Notes: a model not told the origin generated them from the sequence alone. Positions 9,006 through 17,639 are shown, counted from the stretch's first letter. The stretch: DNA of 64,000 nt from G965232465 sp965276005 (GCA_965276005.1 OZ254962.1:372001-436000), one strand, 5' to 3'. Numbers and translations are program-made.

Positions 9006-9515
9006 ATGCGTTTAGAACAGTCTATATATCAATCTTTAAACGATCAGATGGGTCGGGAATACCGGGCGTCTAATATTTATCTGCAAATGGCGGCGTGGGC
9101 AGAAGCCCGTGACCTGACCGGTTGTGCTAAGTTCTTACACAAACACGCAGAGGAAGAACGGGACCACATGCGGCGAATCTTTGATTATATCTTGGAACGG
9201 GGCGGCGAGCCTAAATTACAAGCCATTCCCCAACCTCCATACACATACACCAATGTAAAACATCTGTTCGATCAGGTATACGAAGAGGAAAAAGGGGTTA
9301 CCGATGCCATCGATACCATTGCCCATTATGTATGGGAACAAAAGGACTTGGCGACTTTTTCGTTCTTGCAATGGTTTATCGAGGAACAACGGGAAGAAGA
9401 AGCCCTAGCCACAGAAATTGTCGGCAAAGTCAACCTAATCGGTCTAGACGGTCAAGGTGTATACATGATAGACGAATTTGTTGGCAGTCTAGCAGACAAG
9501 GCACACGAAGAGTAA
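9006..9515 (+). CDS. ftnA: Non-haem ferritin
   Basis: Cytoplasmic iron-storage protein forming a 24-subunit shell. The start at 9006 follows a strong AGGAGG (8992-8997); the longer open frame from 8943 is rejected. 169 residues, close to the length of bacterial FtnA. Ferroxidase-site residues are visible in REYRASNIYLQMAAW, HAEEERDHMRRIF (ExxH) and FIEEQREEEAL. No Met haem ligand typical of bacterioferritin was identified, so ferritin A is favoured over Bfr. The gene stands alone with its own promoter; a palindromic element follows 36 bases after the stop. Confidence 0.92.
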   Translation: MRLEQSIYQSLNDQMGREYRASNIYLQMAAWAEARDLTGCAKFLHKHAEEERDHMRRIFDYILERGGEPKLQAIPQPPYTYTNVKHLFDQVYEEEKGVTDAIDTIAHYVWEQKDLATFSFLQWFIEEQREEEALATEIVGKVNLIGLDGQGVYMIDEFVGSLADKAHEE

Positions 9516-9551
9516 ATTTACTTGCGATGCTTGCGTTTAAAAGTTAAGAAT

Positions 9552-9760
9552 GCGGTTGCAACCGCTGAGGGCGTAAGCCCGATGTGGTGCTCGATGCGGG
9601 GGGAGTGCGTGTGGTATTTTGTCGTGCGAAGCACGGTAAAATCCACATTAAACATAGCCCATGAAAAGACAATGCCCCAGTGGGGCATTGCCATGGGCGG
9701 AAGGGCGAAGCCCCCTAGACTCACGAACAAGCCATAAACGCAAACCAAACAGTATAATAC
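9552..9760 (+). repeat. Palindromic element, copy C, between duplicated trmB 3' ends
   Basis: Same element as at 1882 (core 9552-9722, tail to about 9760) but longer because of an internal 49-bp palindromic insertion at 9654-9702. It is bracketed by a near-identical direct repeat, 9531-9556 and 9780-9806 (shared TTGCGTTTAAAAGTTAA then AATGCGGT), which encodes the TrmB C-terminal FLTFKRK on the reverse strand. The frame is open on the reverse strand from just after the trmB TGA through the element to the second copy of this end, which has its own stop. Confidence 0.92.
9654..9702. repeat. Nested palindrome inserted within element copy C
   Basis: Absent from all other copies. An outer stem GCCCATG (9657-9663) pairs with CATGGGC (9692-9698); an inner perfect stem CAATGCCCCA (9670-9679) pairs with TGGGGCATTG (9681-9690) around a single G. 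It replaces about six bases of the consensus element. Confidence 0.8.
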
Positions 9761-9766
9761 ATAAAC

Positions 9767-10483
9767 TCACCTGCGGCGTTTGCGTTTAAAAGTTAAAAAA
9801 TGCGGTGTTCTGCCTTCTCGTATGGCTTTCGTTTCGTATCGTGTGGGTGCCTGATCTTCGGGGCGGTGCAGCCAGTCGTCTCTGCTGTTGTCCAGCCATT
9901 CGAAGTCCGCATGCACGGGGGCGTGTTTCAAAATCCATTGTAAATACACCGGGTGGTCGGTGGCGACACGCAGCAGGGCATTGTCTTTCAGAATACGGGC
10001 GAATGTGTGCATGGTATCGGGCGATACGAATCGCCGATAGCGGTGGCGGTACTTTCGCCACGGATCGCCGAATAGGGCGAACGCCCGCCCTATGCTGGCG
10101 TCCGTGCATATGTGCATAAGGTGGCGGGCGTCATTCGGGTAAATGCGAATATTGCGTATATCGTATGTGTCCATATCCCGTAACAATTTGGCAGTGCCGT
10201 TGACAAACGGTTCACAGCCGATAAAACCGATGTGTGGGTTGTGCTTGGCTTGCCATGATAGGTGTTCGCCACTGCCGAAGCCGACCTCGAACCACACATC
10301 CTCGATGGCTGTGTCAAACAGGGTTTTGGGGCATAAGGGGGCGGGGGTGGTGTGTAAGTCAATGGCAATGCGGGGGAGCATAAGGTCGAATCGCTGTTGC
10401 ATGGTTTGGGTTAAACACTTGCCTTTACGGCGACCGTAAAATTTTTGACAATGTGTCGATAATATGGGGTTTTGTATTGGCAT
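9767..10483 (-). CDS. trmB: tRNA (guanine(46)-N(7))-methyltransferase TrmB
   Basis: SAM-dependent enzyme making m7G46 in the tRNA variable loop. Start ATG at 10483 (MPIQNPILSTHCQKFYGRRKG) chosen over the open frame's beginning at 10519, giving about 238 residues. Features: WFEVGFGSGEHLSWQA (SAM motif I), GCEPFVNGTAKLL, FALFGDPWRKYRHRYRRFV (family FPDPWPK-like region) and TRYETKAIREGR near the C-terminus, all typical of TrmB. The C-terminal FLTFKRKRRR is repeated, as FLTFKRKHRK, beyond element copy C, in the same frame after the TGA. The gene is divergent from mrp. Confidence 0.92.
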   Translation of the reverse strand: MPIQNPILSTHCQKFYGRRKGKCLTQTMQQRFDLMLPRIAIDLHTTPAPLCPKTLFDTAIEDVWFEVGFGSGEHLSWQAKHNPHIGFIGCEPFVNGTAKLLRDMDTYDIRNIRIYPNDARHLMHICTDASIGRAFALFGDPWRKYRHRYRRFVSPDTMHTFARILKDNALLRVATDHPVYLQWILKHAPVHADFEWLDNSRDDWLHRPEDQAPTRYETKAIREGRTPHFLTFKRKRRR

Positions 10484-10498
10484 AATTGGTGTTATAAT
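10472..10498 (+). promoter_or_regulatory. Possible promoter for mrp
   Basis: A perfect TATAAT at 10493-10498 with TTGTAT at 10472-10477 gives a short 15-base spacer. It overlaps the trmB start region and lies about 35 bases before the mrp start. Confidence 0.35.
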
Positions 10499-10533
10499 AG
10501 ACTGCACCGATAAAGTCAAACAGGATTATGTAC

Positions 10534-11535
10534 ATGGACACCCCGTATAAACACGCTTTAGCAACCGTAAAAAATCCTTTTAGCACCTGTGATATTATCA
10601 CCGGTGGGCAGGTTCTCGATATACGAGATACCGCCCGCAGTGTACATATAACTGTACAGGTCGACCCCGCTATGGGCAAAGCCCACCGATCGCAGCTGGA
10701 AATCGACATAAAATCCGCCCTTGCCCCCATAGCCCAAAAGACCGTAAAAGTGGTATTGACCGCTGAAAAGACTGAAAAAAACGCCGGCATATCTGAGGTA
10801 AAATACACTATTGCTATCGCATCGGGCAAGGGTGGTGTGGGCAAATCTACCACAGCGGTAAACCTTGCCTATGCGTATCAAAAATTGGGCAAATCCGTAG
10901 GCATTTTAGATGCAGATGTGTTTGGGCCTAGTGTGCCGTTGATGATGGGACAGAATGTCCCGTACGGCATCGATAAAGGGGCACTTATTCCCGTCAATTA
11001 TCAGGGCATTAAAGCCATGTCGATGGGATTCTTGGTGCCCGAAAACAAGCCCGTCATATGGCGAGGACCAATGGTCATGGGGGCGATTACCAAACTGTTA
11101 GACGAAGTGCGGTGGGGACAATTAGACATACTGGTTATCGACATGCCCCCCGGCACAGGCGATACACAACTGAGTGTCGGCAAAAGCGGGCGATTAAGCG
11201 GCGCCGTCATTGTATCCACCCCCCAAGATGTGGCACTGCTCGACGCCCGCAAAGCCATAGCCATGTTCGAAAAAATACATATCCCCATAGTGGGTATCAT
11301 CGAAAATATGTCCGTATTCGTATGCCCCCACTGCCACACAAAAACCCACATATTCGGCAGCAACGGGGCAAAAGCAGAAGCACAAAAACAAGGTATCCGT
11401 ATGCTAGGCGACATCCCCCTGCAATACCACATCAGAAAAATCATGGATGCAGGGGTCAAAGACGATGACATTATACAGCAGTATTATACAACAATTGCTG
11501 ACAATATATGGGGGGAAATGGTCGCTAAAAACTAG
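10534..11535 (+). CDS. mrp: Mrp/NBP35-family Fe-S cluster carrier ATPase
   Basis: P-loop ATPase that binds and delivers iron-sulfur clusters. ATG 10534 (MDTPYKHALATVK) is preferred to ATG 10528 because AGGA at 10522-10525 is correctly spaced for it. An N-terminal MIP18/DUF59-like domain (about residues 1-75) precedes the deviant Walker A GKGGVGKST near residue 98, DADVFGPSVP, VIDMPPGTGD and NMSVFVCPHC with the CxxC cluster motif. About 333 residues. Single gene, divergent from trmB. Confidence 0.94.
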   Translation: MDTPYKHALATVKNPFSTCDIITGGQVLDIRDTARSVHITVQVDPAMGKAHRSQLEIDIKSALAPIAQKTVKVVLTAEKTEKNAGISEVKYTIAIASGKGGVGKSTTAVNLAYAYQKLGKSVGILDADVFGPSVPLMMGQNVPYGIDKGALIPVNYQGIKAMSMGFLVPENKPVIWRGPMVMGAITKLLDEVRWGQLDILVIDMPPGTGDTQLSVGKSGRLSGAVIVSTPQDVALLDARKAIAMFEKIHIPIVGIIENMSVFVCPHCHTKTHIFGSNGAKAEAQKQGIRMLGDIPLQYHIRKIMDAGVKDDDIIQQYYTTIADNIWGEMVAKN

Positions 11536-11629
11536 AGACTATGTTAGGACAGGCTTTATGACAGCACAAGGAATGCAATCAAATAACGAAAATCAGAAAC
11601 TTATTGGCTTTTCGGTAAAATTGTAGTAT

Positions 11630-11651
11630 GTATACCCCATAGGGTGTATAC
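11630..11651. promoter_or_regulatory. Imperfect palindrome upstream of the antitoxin-like gene (possible operator)
   Basis: GTATACCCC and GGGTGTATAC face each other around a two-base centre, with one unpaired base, 36 bases before the start at 11688. Toxin-antitoxin operons are often autoregulated at such sites. This is inference only. Confidence 0.3.
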
Positions 11652-11687
11652 GATGTGCCTGCTTTTTGTGTGCATGGGAGAAAAAAT

Positions 11688-12050
11688 ATGCAAGAAGTAT
11701 TAAACCTTCAAAAAGTACAGTCAGAATTACCCCGATTGGCTTCTCTTGTCGTCAAGGGGGATGTTGTGCATATCAAAAACAAAAAAGAAAAGATGTTTTT
11801 TATCAGCGAAAATATATCACCAGAACGGTTGGTCGAAACTTTGCCAAGAGAGACATTAAAATCTCTTGTACATAAGTATTACAAAATTATGACCGCCCAA
11901 AAGCAAAATCCTAATTTACCCGAAGATTTTGTTGCTGAATTGGTGGATGTATTGGAAAAGCCCGACGACAAAGAACCACACACTTTTACACACTTGGAGG
12001 TAGAGTTTACAGACGATGGAAAAGTTAGACGAAAAATTAAAATGGCATAA
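11688..12050 (+). CDS. Putative antitoxin (possibly Phd/YefM-like) of a decayed TA locus
   Basis: ATG 11688 follows GGGAG; the product is about 120 residues. The opening MQEVLNLQKVQSELPRLA then VVKGDVVHIKNKKEKMFFIS resembles the strand-helix-strand start of Phd/YefM antitoxins, but the match is loose. The C-terminal part (HTFTHLEVEFTDDGKVRRK) is charged. The next open frame overlaps its end by 35 bases and reads as a broken RelE-type toxin, which supports the antitoxin interpretation. If the toxin is dead, this gene is free to decay or to serve as an anti-addiction remnant. Confidence 0.5.
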   Translation: MQEVLNLQKVQSELPRLASLVVKGDVVHIKNKKEKMFFISENISPERLVETLPRETLKSLVHKYYKIMTAQKQNPNLPEDFVAELVDVLEKPDDKEPHTFTHLEVEFTDDGKVRRKIKMA

Positions 12051-12349
12051 AGCCTATGCTAGGTCTGTTAAAAAATTAAAATTTAATGACATGGAATAAG
12101 TAGAAACGGAAAACGGCAGAATTTGATGTGTTTGCATCTTTTTACAATACGGGTAAAAAAATTGGTCAAAGAAAAATGGGGGTTTTAAAAAATGTATGGG
12201 TGTATAAATACAAAATAAAAACACAACAATATTTAATGGCATATACAGAAAACAACGGCATTATTATATTGTTGTTACTCGGGGTTCACGAAAATTTTTA
12301 TAAAGATTTGCAACGGGTCGTCAAAACAATTCGCCCGAAAATATACTAA
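12016..12349 (+). pseudogene. RelE/ParE-family toxin, frameshifted
   Basis: Frame 1 from ATG 12016 gives a 27-residue N-terminus (DEKLKWHKAYARSVKKLKF) ending at TAA 12097-12099. The rest continues in another frame from about 12104 to 12349 and reads KKIGQRKMGVLKNVWVYKYK, then YLMAYTENN and LLLLGVHENFYKDLQRV. The pattern VYKxK...LMAY...LLxLGxHENFYxDL is typical of RelE/ParE-type mRNA interferase toxins. At least one frameshift separates the halves and a TAG (12101-12103) blocks the second frame upstream, so I call a pseudogene. A sequencing error is the main alternative. Confidence 0.6.
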
Positions 12350-12363
12350 AGTGGATGAGTTTC

Positions 12364-12675
12364 ATGGACATATCGGTAATTATGGGGGCTGCTTTGGTGT
12401 TTGTGTTGACGCCCGGGTTGGGGGGTGCGATTATTTTGTCCTGTACTATTGCCGATGGGTTGTGGCGGGGATTTGTGGCGGGGATTTGTGGTTGGCATTG
12501 GTATAGTTTCTGCACCCTCTATGCCGCAACTGTTGCAAAAATATCACACGCATACATTTTTTATAAAAATATAGATTTTTTACTTTTATTCTATCCGTGT
12601 TACATGTATGTTGTGGGTGTGGGTGTTTTGACTTGTTGCTCTCTCTTAGGTGTCCACCTAGGCAAGTCCTTTTAA
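12364..12675 (+). pseudogene. LysE/RhtB-family exporter remnant
   Basis: The first 45 or so residues (MDISVIMGAALVFVLTPG then IILSCTIADGLWRGFVAG) look like the N-terminus of a LysE/RhtB amino-acid exporter, including the TPG motif after the first membrane helix. After about 12480 the frame loses family character. A near-tandem repeat of GGGATTTGTGG at 12468-12490 sits exactly at the transition and may have caused the shift. The open frame ends at 104 residues, half the family length of about 200. Confidence 0.42.
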
Positions 12676-13028
12676 AACGCTTACCACATCTTATGTTTAA
12701 TCATAAAATTGTACGAGTGGCATTTAAATAGTATACGCATGTGTTGTTTTATGCTGTTTGTACATTCTTCATAGACTTCGGGTTCTCCGGGTCGTTTTAA
12801 TCTAGCGGATTTCCCCCTTGGTTGTTGTGGTTTTTTTTCATTTCCTACCCACCATAATCAGGGGGGATGTCTATTTTCGCTCTTTCTTTGCTCCCTAAAC
12901 CCACTAAACAATCCGCAAACAAAAATCAACCTGTACAATTTATATAAACTTCACTATATGTATTGAAAATATACAAGGGGTTTGTTATAGTCTGATTTGG
13001 TTAAAAATGTTTTTTTATGGTTTAAGGA
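12676..13028. other. Intergenic stretch with a possible element tail remnant
   Basis: No convincing gene. The segment 12908-12943 (ATCCGCAAACAAAAATCAAC then CTGTACAATTTATA) matches the tail of the palindromic elements, without any core, and may be a decayed copy. Immediately downstream is the promoter of the DUF3576 gene. Confidence 0.45.
12963..12991 (+). promoter_or_regulatory. Putative sigma70 promoter for the DUF3576-leuS-lptE-holA operon
   Basis: TTGAAA (12963-12968) and TATAGT (12986-12991) with a 17-base spacer, 47 bases before the start at 13038. Confidence 0.5.
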
Positions 13029-13037
13029 ATGGATATT

Positions 13038-13538
13038 ATGAGGCAACATAGTTTGAAATACTTGGCGGTGATGGGGTTGGCGGTTGTGTTATCTGCATGT
13101 GAAATAACCCCCCCAGACAATCGCACACAAGCGGAAATTATGCGGGATGAAGATGGGTCTTTTTTGGGTTTGGGCAACGCCCTAGGGGGACAAGATGAAT
13201 CCCTAAAAGGCAATACGATTATGATAAATGCTTACCTGTGGCAAGGGGCGTTGGACACGCTGAGTGTTATGCCTATCGATACTGCAGAACCACAGGCGGG
13301 CTTTATTCAAACCGAATGGGTCGACACGGAACACGACAACGAACAAATTCGGTTGTCAGCGTTGATTTTATCGGGGGATTTAATGGCGGCTGGGGTGCGG
13401 GTCAATGTGTATAAACGGGTGTTTAAGGACAACCGTTGGCACAAAGTACAAGTGTCCAGAAGCGACACGCAAACCGTTACAAACGCTATTTTGCAACGGG
13501 CAAGGGAGTTGCGGTTGCAGGACAAGCAAAACCAGTAG
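13038..13538 (+). CDS. DUF3576 domain lipoprotein
   Basis: Start 13038 is preferred to 13029 because AAGGA at 13024-13028 is then 9 bases away. The product opens MRQHSLKYLAVMGLAVVLSAC, a lipoprotein signal with lipobox LSAC. The mature part contains NAYLWQGALDTLSVMPI, a TEWVDT segment, RVNVYKRVFKDNRWH and TNAILQRARELR, the pattern of the alphaproteobacterial DUF3576 family. Its function is unknown, probably at the envelope. Followed after 12 bases by leuS, as is common for this family. Confidence 0.85.
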   Translation: MRQHSLKYLAVMGLAVVLSACEITPPDNRTQAEIMRDEDGSFLGLGNALGGQDESLKGNTIMINAYLWQGALDTLSVMPIDTAEPQAGFIQTEWVDTEHDNEQIRLSALILSGDLMAAGVRVNVYKRVFKDNRWHKVQVSRSDTQTVTNAILQRARELRLQDKQNQ

Positions 13539-13550
13539 TATATAAGATTT

Positions 13551-16100
13551 ATGGGTGTGTTAAAATCTATGCGGTATAATTTTTTAGAAGTCGAAGCAAA
13601 ACATCAACGCCGTTGGCAAGCCGCCAATGTATATGCGGTTAAAAACGATGGCTCAGAGCCGTATTATGTGTTGGAAATGTTTCCCTATCCTTCGGGCAAT
13701 ATCCACATGGGGCATGTCCGTAATTATACTATGGGCGATGTGGTTGCCCGTTTTAAACGATTACAAGGGTTTGATGTGTTGCACCCGATGGGGTGGGACA
13801 GTTTTGGTCTGCCGGCGGAAAATGCAGCGATGGAAAACAACACCCACCCGCAGATATGGACTCGCAACAACATTCGCCACATGAAAGGGCAATTAAACCG
13901 TTTGGGGTTGTCCATCGATTGGAGTCGGGAAGTGTCCACTTGTGAGCCAGAATACTACCGATTCGAACAAAAAATGTTTTTGGATTTCATGCGACAAGGT
14001 CTTGCCTATCGCAAACAAGCGGTGGTCAATTGGGATCCGGTCGACAATACGGTACTTGCCAATGAACAGGTGGTGGACGGTAAAGGCTGGCGTACAGGGG
14101 CGACTGTTGAGCGGAGAAAATTGTCCCAGTGGTTTTTAAAAATCACCGATTATGCCCCGGTGTTGTTACAGGCACTGGGCGATTTAAACCGCTGGCCCGA
14201 TAAAGTCCGCACCATGCAGGAAAACTGGATTGGGAAATCGGTAGGGGCGACCGTACAGTTTAAGATACGGGGTACACAGGATAGTATTTCTGTGTTTACC
14301 ACCCGTCCGGACACTTTGTTTGGGGCGTCTTTTGTGGCTTTGTCGGCGGGGCATCCGCTGTCAGAAAAATGGGCGACAAGTACTCCAGATTTACAAGCGT
14401 TTATCAAACAATGTGATTGTTTGGGAACTTCGGAGGCGGATATTGAACAGGCAGAAAAACAAGGCTTTAACACGGGTTTCACCGTTGCCCATCCGTTTAC
14501 TGGCGATCCATTGCCGGTGTTTGTCGCCAACTTTGTGTTAATGGAATATGGTACGGGGGCTGTATTTGGCTGTCCCGCCCACGATCAGAGAGACTTTGAT
14601 TTTGCCAAAAAATACTGTTTACCGATTATCCCCGTCATCGATTCGGATAACGCCTATACGACAACGGCGTATACGGGCGATGGTGCCTTAATCAATTCGC
14701 AGTTTTTAGATGGATTGTCCGTGCAGGACGCCCAAAAATCTGCCATTGGCGAACTGCAAAAACGAGGCGTAGGGGCACCGCAAACCCTATACAGGTTGCG
14801 GGATTGGGGCATATCACGACAACGCTATTGGGGGTGTCCGATTCCCGTTGTACACTGTGCGGATTGTGGGGTTGTGCCTGTAAACGAAGCGGATTTGCCG
14901 ATTACCCTGCCGATGGATGTGGCATTCGATACGCCGGGCAATCCGCTAGCCCATCACCCCACATGGAAACATACGCCTTGTCCCGCTTGTGGCAAGGACG
15001 CCAGCCGTGAAACGGATACTTTTGATACTTTCTTTGAGAGCAGCTGGTATTTTGCCCGCTTTACCGATGCCGGCAACCCGGATAGGGCTTTCGATAGGGA
15101 CTTGGCGAATAAATGGTTGCCGGTCGATCAATATATTGGTGGCATTGAACATGCGGTGTTACATTTGTTGTACTCTCGATTCTTTAACCGTTCGCTGAGA
15201 CAGTGTGGCTATCACGATGTGGGCGAGCCGTTCGATGGGCTGTTTACACAAGGTATGGTATGCCATGAAACTTACCAAACTGCTGATGGTAATTGGGTAC
15301 ATACCGCTGATGTGGTCAAGACCGCACAGGGCGTGGTACATGCGGCAACGGGCGATCCGATCACCGTTGGTCGCAGTATTAAAATGTCGAAATCGAAGAA
15401 AAATGTCATCGACCCAGAAGCGATTATGCAAACTTACGGGGCGGATACGGCACGGTTGTTTATGATTTCTGACAGTCCCCCCGAGCGGGACTTGGAGTGG
15501 AGCGAATCGGGTATCGAAGGGTGCCACCGCTATATACATCGGTTGTGGCGGGTGTTACATACGCATGTGGACAGCTTGCCTGCGGTGGGGACGCCCATAG
15601 GTGAAGGTATATCAGAGCCGGCACTTACGGTGTTAAAAACCGTGCACAAAACAGTAAAATATGTGCAAGACGCTTATGAAACCTTAGGCTTTAACCGGGC
15701 GGTTGCCCATATTCGGTCGCTGTCGAACGCCATCGAATCGTTGCAGCCCGTATGCGATGCGGATACAGCGGTGATGCGGTATGGGTTGGAAACTTTGACT
15801 GTGCTTATGAGTCCTATTACCCCGCACTTGTCGGCGGAAATGTGGTCTGTGCTGGGGCATACGGGGGATATAGATACATACCCTACATACGATGAGAGAT
15901 ACTTAGTCGAGGATACGGTGTCTATCGGTGTACAGGTCAATGGCAAATTGCGGGGACAAATACACATATCCGCAACCGCATCAGCGGACGAAATGACCCA
16001 AGCGGCGATGCAGATTCATGCGGTGGTTAAGGCTATGCAGGGTAAAGACGCCAAAAAGGTCATCGCTATTGCCGGCAAGATTGTTAATATTGTGGTGTAA
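13551..16100 (+). CDS. leuS: Leucyl-tRNA synthetase
   Basis: Class I synthetase charging tRNA-Leu. The HIGH-type motif is in PSGNIHMGHVRNY and the KMSKS motif in SIKMSKSKKNVID near residue 610. Between them lies the CP1 editing domain (TTRPDTLFGASFV, TGAVFGCPAHDQRD). Cysteine pairs HCADCG and CPACGK fit the zinc-binding region. 849 residues. An alternative ATG at 13569 gives MRYNFLEVEAKHQRRWQ, closer to other LeuRS N-termini; neither start has a strong ribosome-binding site. Confidence 0.97.
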   Translation: MGVLKSMRYNFLEVEAKHQRRWQAANVYAVKNDGSEPYYVLEMFPYPSGNIHMGHVRNYTMGDVVARFKRLQGFDVLHPMGWDSFGLPAENAAMENNTHPQIWTRNNIRHMKGQLNRLGLSIDWSREVSTCEPEYYRFEQKMFLDFMRQGLAYRKQAVVNWDPVDNTVLANEQVVDGKGWRTGATVERRKLSQWFLKITDYAPVLLQALGDLNRWPDKVRTMQENWIGKSVGATVQFKIRGTQDSISVFTTRPDTLFGASFVALSAGHPLSEKWATSTPDLQAFIKQCDCLGTSEADIEQAEKQGFNTGFTVAHPFTGDPLPVFVANFVLMEYGTGAVFGCPAHDQRDFDFAKKYCLPIIPVIDSDNAYTTTAYTGDGALINSQFLDGLSVQDAQKSAIGELQKRGVGAPQTLYRLRDWGISRQRYWGCPIPVVHCADCGVVPVNEADLPITLPMDVAFDTPGNPLAHHPTWKHTPCPACGKDASRETDTFDTFFESSWYFARFTDAGNPDRAFDRDLANKWLPVDQYIGGIEHAVLHLLYSRFFNRSLRQCGYHDVGEPFDGLFTQGMVCHETYQTADGNWVHTADVVKTAQGVVHAATGDPITVGRSIKMSKSKKNVIDPEAIMQTYGADTARLFMISDSPPERDLEWSESGIEGCHRYIHRLWRVLHTHVDSLPAVGTPIGEGISEPALTVLKTVHKTVKYVQDAYETLGFNRAVAHIRSLSNAIESLQPVCDADTAVMRYGLETLTVLMSPITPHLSAEMWSVLGHTGDIDTYPTYDERYLVEDTVSIGVQVNGKLRGQIHISATASADEMTQAAMQIHAVVKAMQGKDAKKVIAIAGKIVNIVV

Positions 16101-16104
16101 ACAG

Positions 16105-16641
16105 ATGGTATATGTGCGGATTTTATGGGTTTTGCTGGTGCCTGTTGTGTTAATCGGGTGTGTGGATGAAAACCGTGTGTTTAAGCCGCTGTATCAGCAA
16201 AACATACCGCCTAAGCTGTCGAATATTTACATTCAAACCATCGACGAAGAACAAGGGGTGTTTGTCCGCAACCTGTTACAATCCCGCATGCGATATGCCC
16301 ACACCCCCAAGTATCGTTTGCAGGTCAGTTTTACCATAAGGCAGAAGGACTTGGCGATCGCCCGGGATAACTCCATCGCCCGCAAGCAAGTACGATCCGA
16401 TATGACCTTTACCTTGTACCAGTTGCAAACGGCAGATACTGCATTTCAGCAACTGTATCGATTCCAAGTGTTCGGCACCGCTAATTATTCTAGTGCGTCC
16501 AGTCCTTATGTGATTGCGGTGTCAGAGAAAGATGCAAAACGGCGGGCATTAACCATCGCCGCAGAAAATGGGATTTTACGATTGGCATCGTATTTTATGA
16601 GCAATGAAGATACAAGCATACAAAATACCAACATTTATTAA
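16105..16641 (+). CDS. lptE: LPS-assembly lipoprotein LptE
   Basis: Outer-membrane lipoprotein that plugs LptD and assists lipopolysaccharide insertion. ATG 16105, four bases after leuS, gives MVYVRILWVLLVPVVLIGC: lipoprotein signal with lipobox LIGC. The open frame upstream of it inside leuS is not used. 178 residues with an LptE-like layout (GVFVRNLLQSRM, TIRQKDLAIARDNSIARKQV, EKDAKRRALTIAAENGILRL). Similarity is weak as usual; the leuS-lptE-holA order is what makes the call firm. It overlaps holA by 38 bases. Confidence 0.85.
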   Translation: MVYVRILWVLLVPVVLIGCVDENRVFKPLYQQNIPPKLSNIYIQTIDEEQGVFVRNLLQSRMRYAHTPKYRLQVSFTIRQKDLAIARDNSIARKQVRSDMTFTLYQLQTADTAFQQLYRFQVFGTANYSSASSPYVIAVSEKDAKRRALTIAAENGILRLASYFMSNEDTSIQNTNIY

Positions 16642-17605
16642 AAACGACCTGAGCACCGTACAAGCGGCGTTAATATATGGCGAAGATGTGGGGCTAACCC
16701 GTGAGTATCGGGGCGATATTTTAAAAGCGTTGCGGGTCAGCGATTTCGACTGTATTCGTTTGCATGTGCAACAGGTGGAAAGCGATAGCGACAGCATTGT
16801 CAACGCTGCCGCCTCCCAATCCCTATGGGGGGACGCAACCGGCTGTCAAGTGGTTCGTATAGACGAAGTCAGCAACACATGTGCCAAAGCCATAAAAACT
16901 TTTTTAAACACCGTAAACGATGGGTTTTTATTGGTGGTCAGTGGCAACTTGCCCGCCAGTAACCCGATTCGCAAGCTGTTTGAACAGGCAAAAAATGCCG
17001 CTGCTTTACCGTGTTATCTGGATGACGATCGCAGTATCCGCACCCTAGTATCCGAAACCCTGCACAGCCACAACATCCGCATCGCCCCAGATGCGTTACA
17101 ATGGGTACAATCGCACATGGGGGCGGATCGTATGATGACCCGTATGGAGCTAGAAAAATTGGTACTGTACGCCGGCGAACAAAAATCCCTGTCGTTGCAA
17201 GCCGTGCGGGATTGTTTGGTAGACAGTGCTGAACACCGAGTCGACGATGTGGTATACGCTGTGGCAAATGGCAATGGTAAAGCCTTAGAAAATGGCTTAA
17301 AAATATTACTAGATGAGGGCATAAGTGCGGTGCAAATCCTAAGAATGTGCCAAAGCCACTTTATAAATTTACACCGGGCAAAAACAGACATAGCCAACGG
17401 CACCCCCATCGACACCGCCACCAAATCCGTATTTTGGAAAAACAAAAAAGCCTTCACCGCCCAACTCAACACATGGACACCCAAAAACCTAACCCGTGCG
17501 TTATATGTATTAGGCGAAGCAGAAAAAAAATGCAAACAAACCGGCAGCGTAGATTTTATAGTATTGAGTAGGGCGTTTTATCAGGTGATAGGTTTAAAAA
17601 GATAA
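16604..17605 (+). CDS. holA: DNA polymerase III delta subunit
   Basis: Clamp-loader delta subunit, which opens the beta clamp. It starts MKIQAYKIPTFIKNDL within the end of lptE. ALIYGEDVGLTREYRGDI near residue 22 is the family signature, followed by LLVVSGNLPASNPIRKLFEQ and LEKLVLYAG, and the C-terminal domain FINLHRAKTDIANG then LGEAEKKCKQTGS. 333 residues. Last gene of the operon; a factor-independent terminator follows 10 bases after the stop. Confidence 0.92.
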   Translation: MKIQAYKIPTFIKNDLSTVQAALIYGEDVGLTREYRGDILKALRVSDFDCIRLHVQQVESDSDSIVNAAASQSLWGDATGCQVVRIDEVSNTCAKAIKTFLNTVNDGFLLVVSGNLPASNPIRKLFEQAKNAAALPCYLDDDRSIRTLVSETLHSHNIRIAPDALQWVQSHMGADRMMTRMELEKLVLYAGEQKSLSLQAVRDCLVDSAEHRVDDVVYAVANGNGKALENGLKILLDEGISAVQILRMCQSHFINLHRAKTDIANGTPIDTATKSVFWKNKKAFTAQLNTWTPKNLTRALYVLGEAEKKCKQTGSVDFIVLSRAFYQVIGLKR

Positions 17606-17615
17606 TTTTTTTAGG

Positions 17616-17639
17616 TGGTGCCGTGAGCACCATTTTTTT
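17616..17639 (+). terminator. Rho-independent terminator after holA
   Basis: Stem TGGTGC (17616-17621) pairs perfectly with GCACCA (17627-17632) around CGTGA, followed by seven T. Confidence 0.8.
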
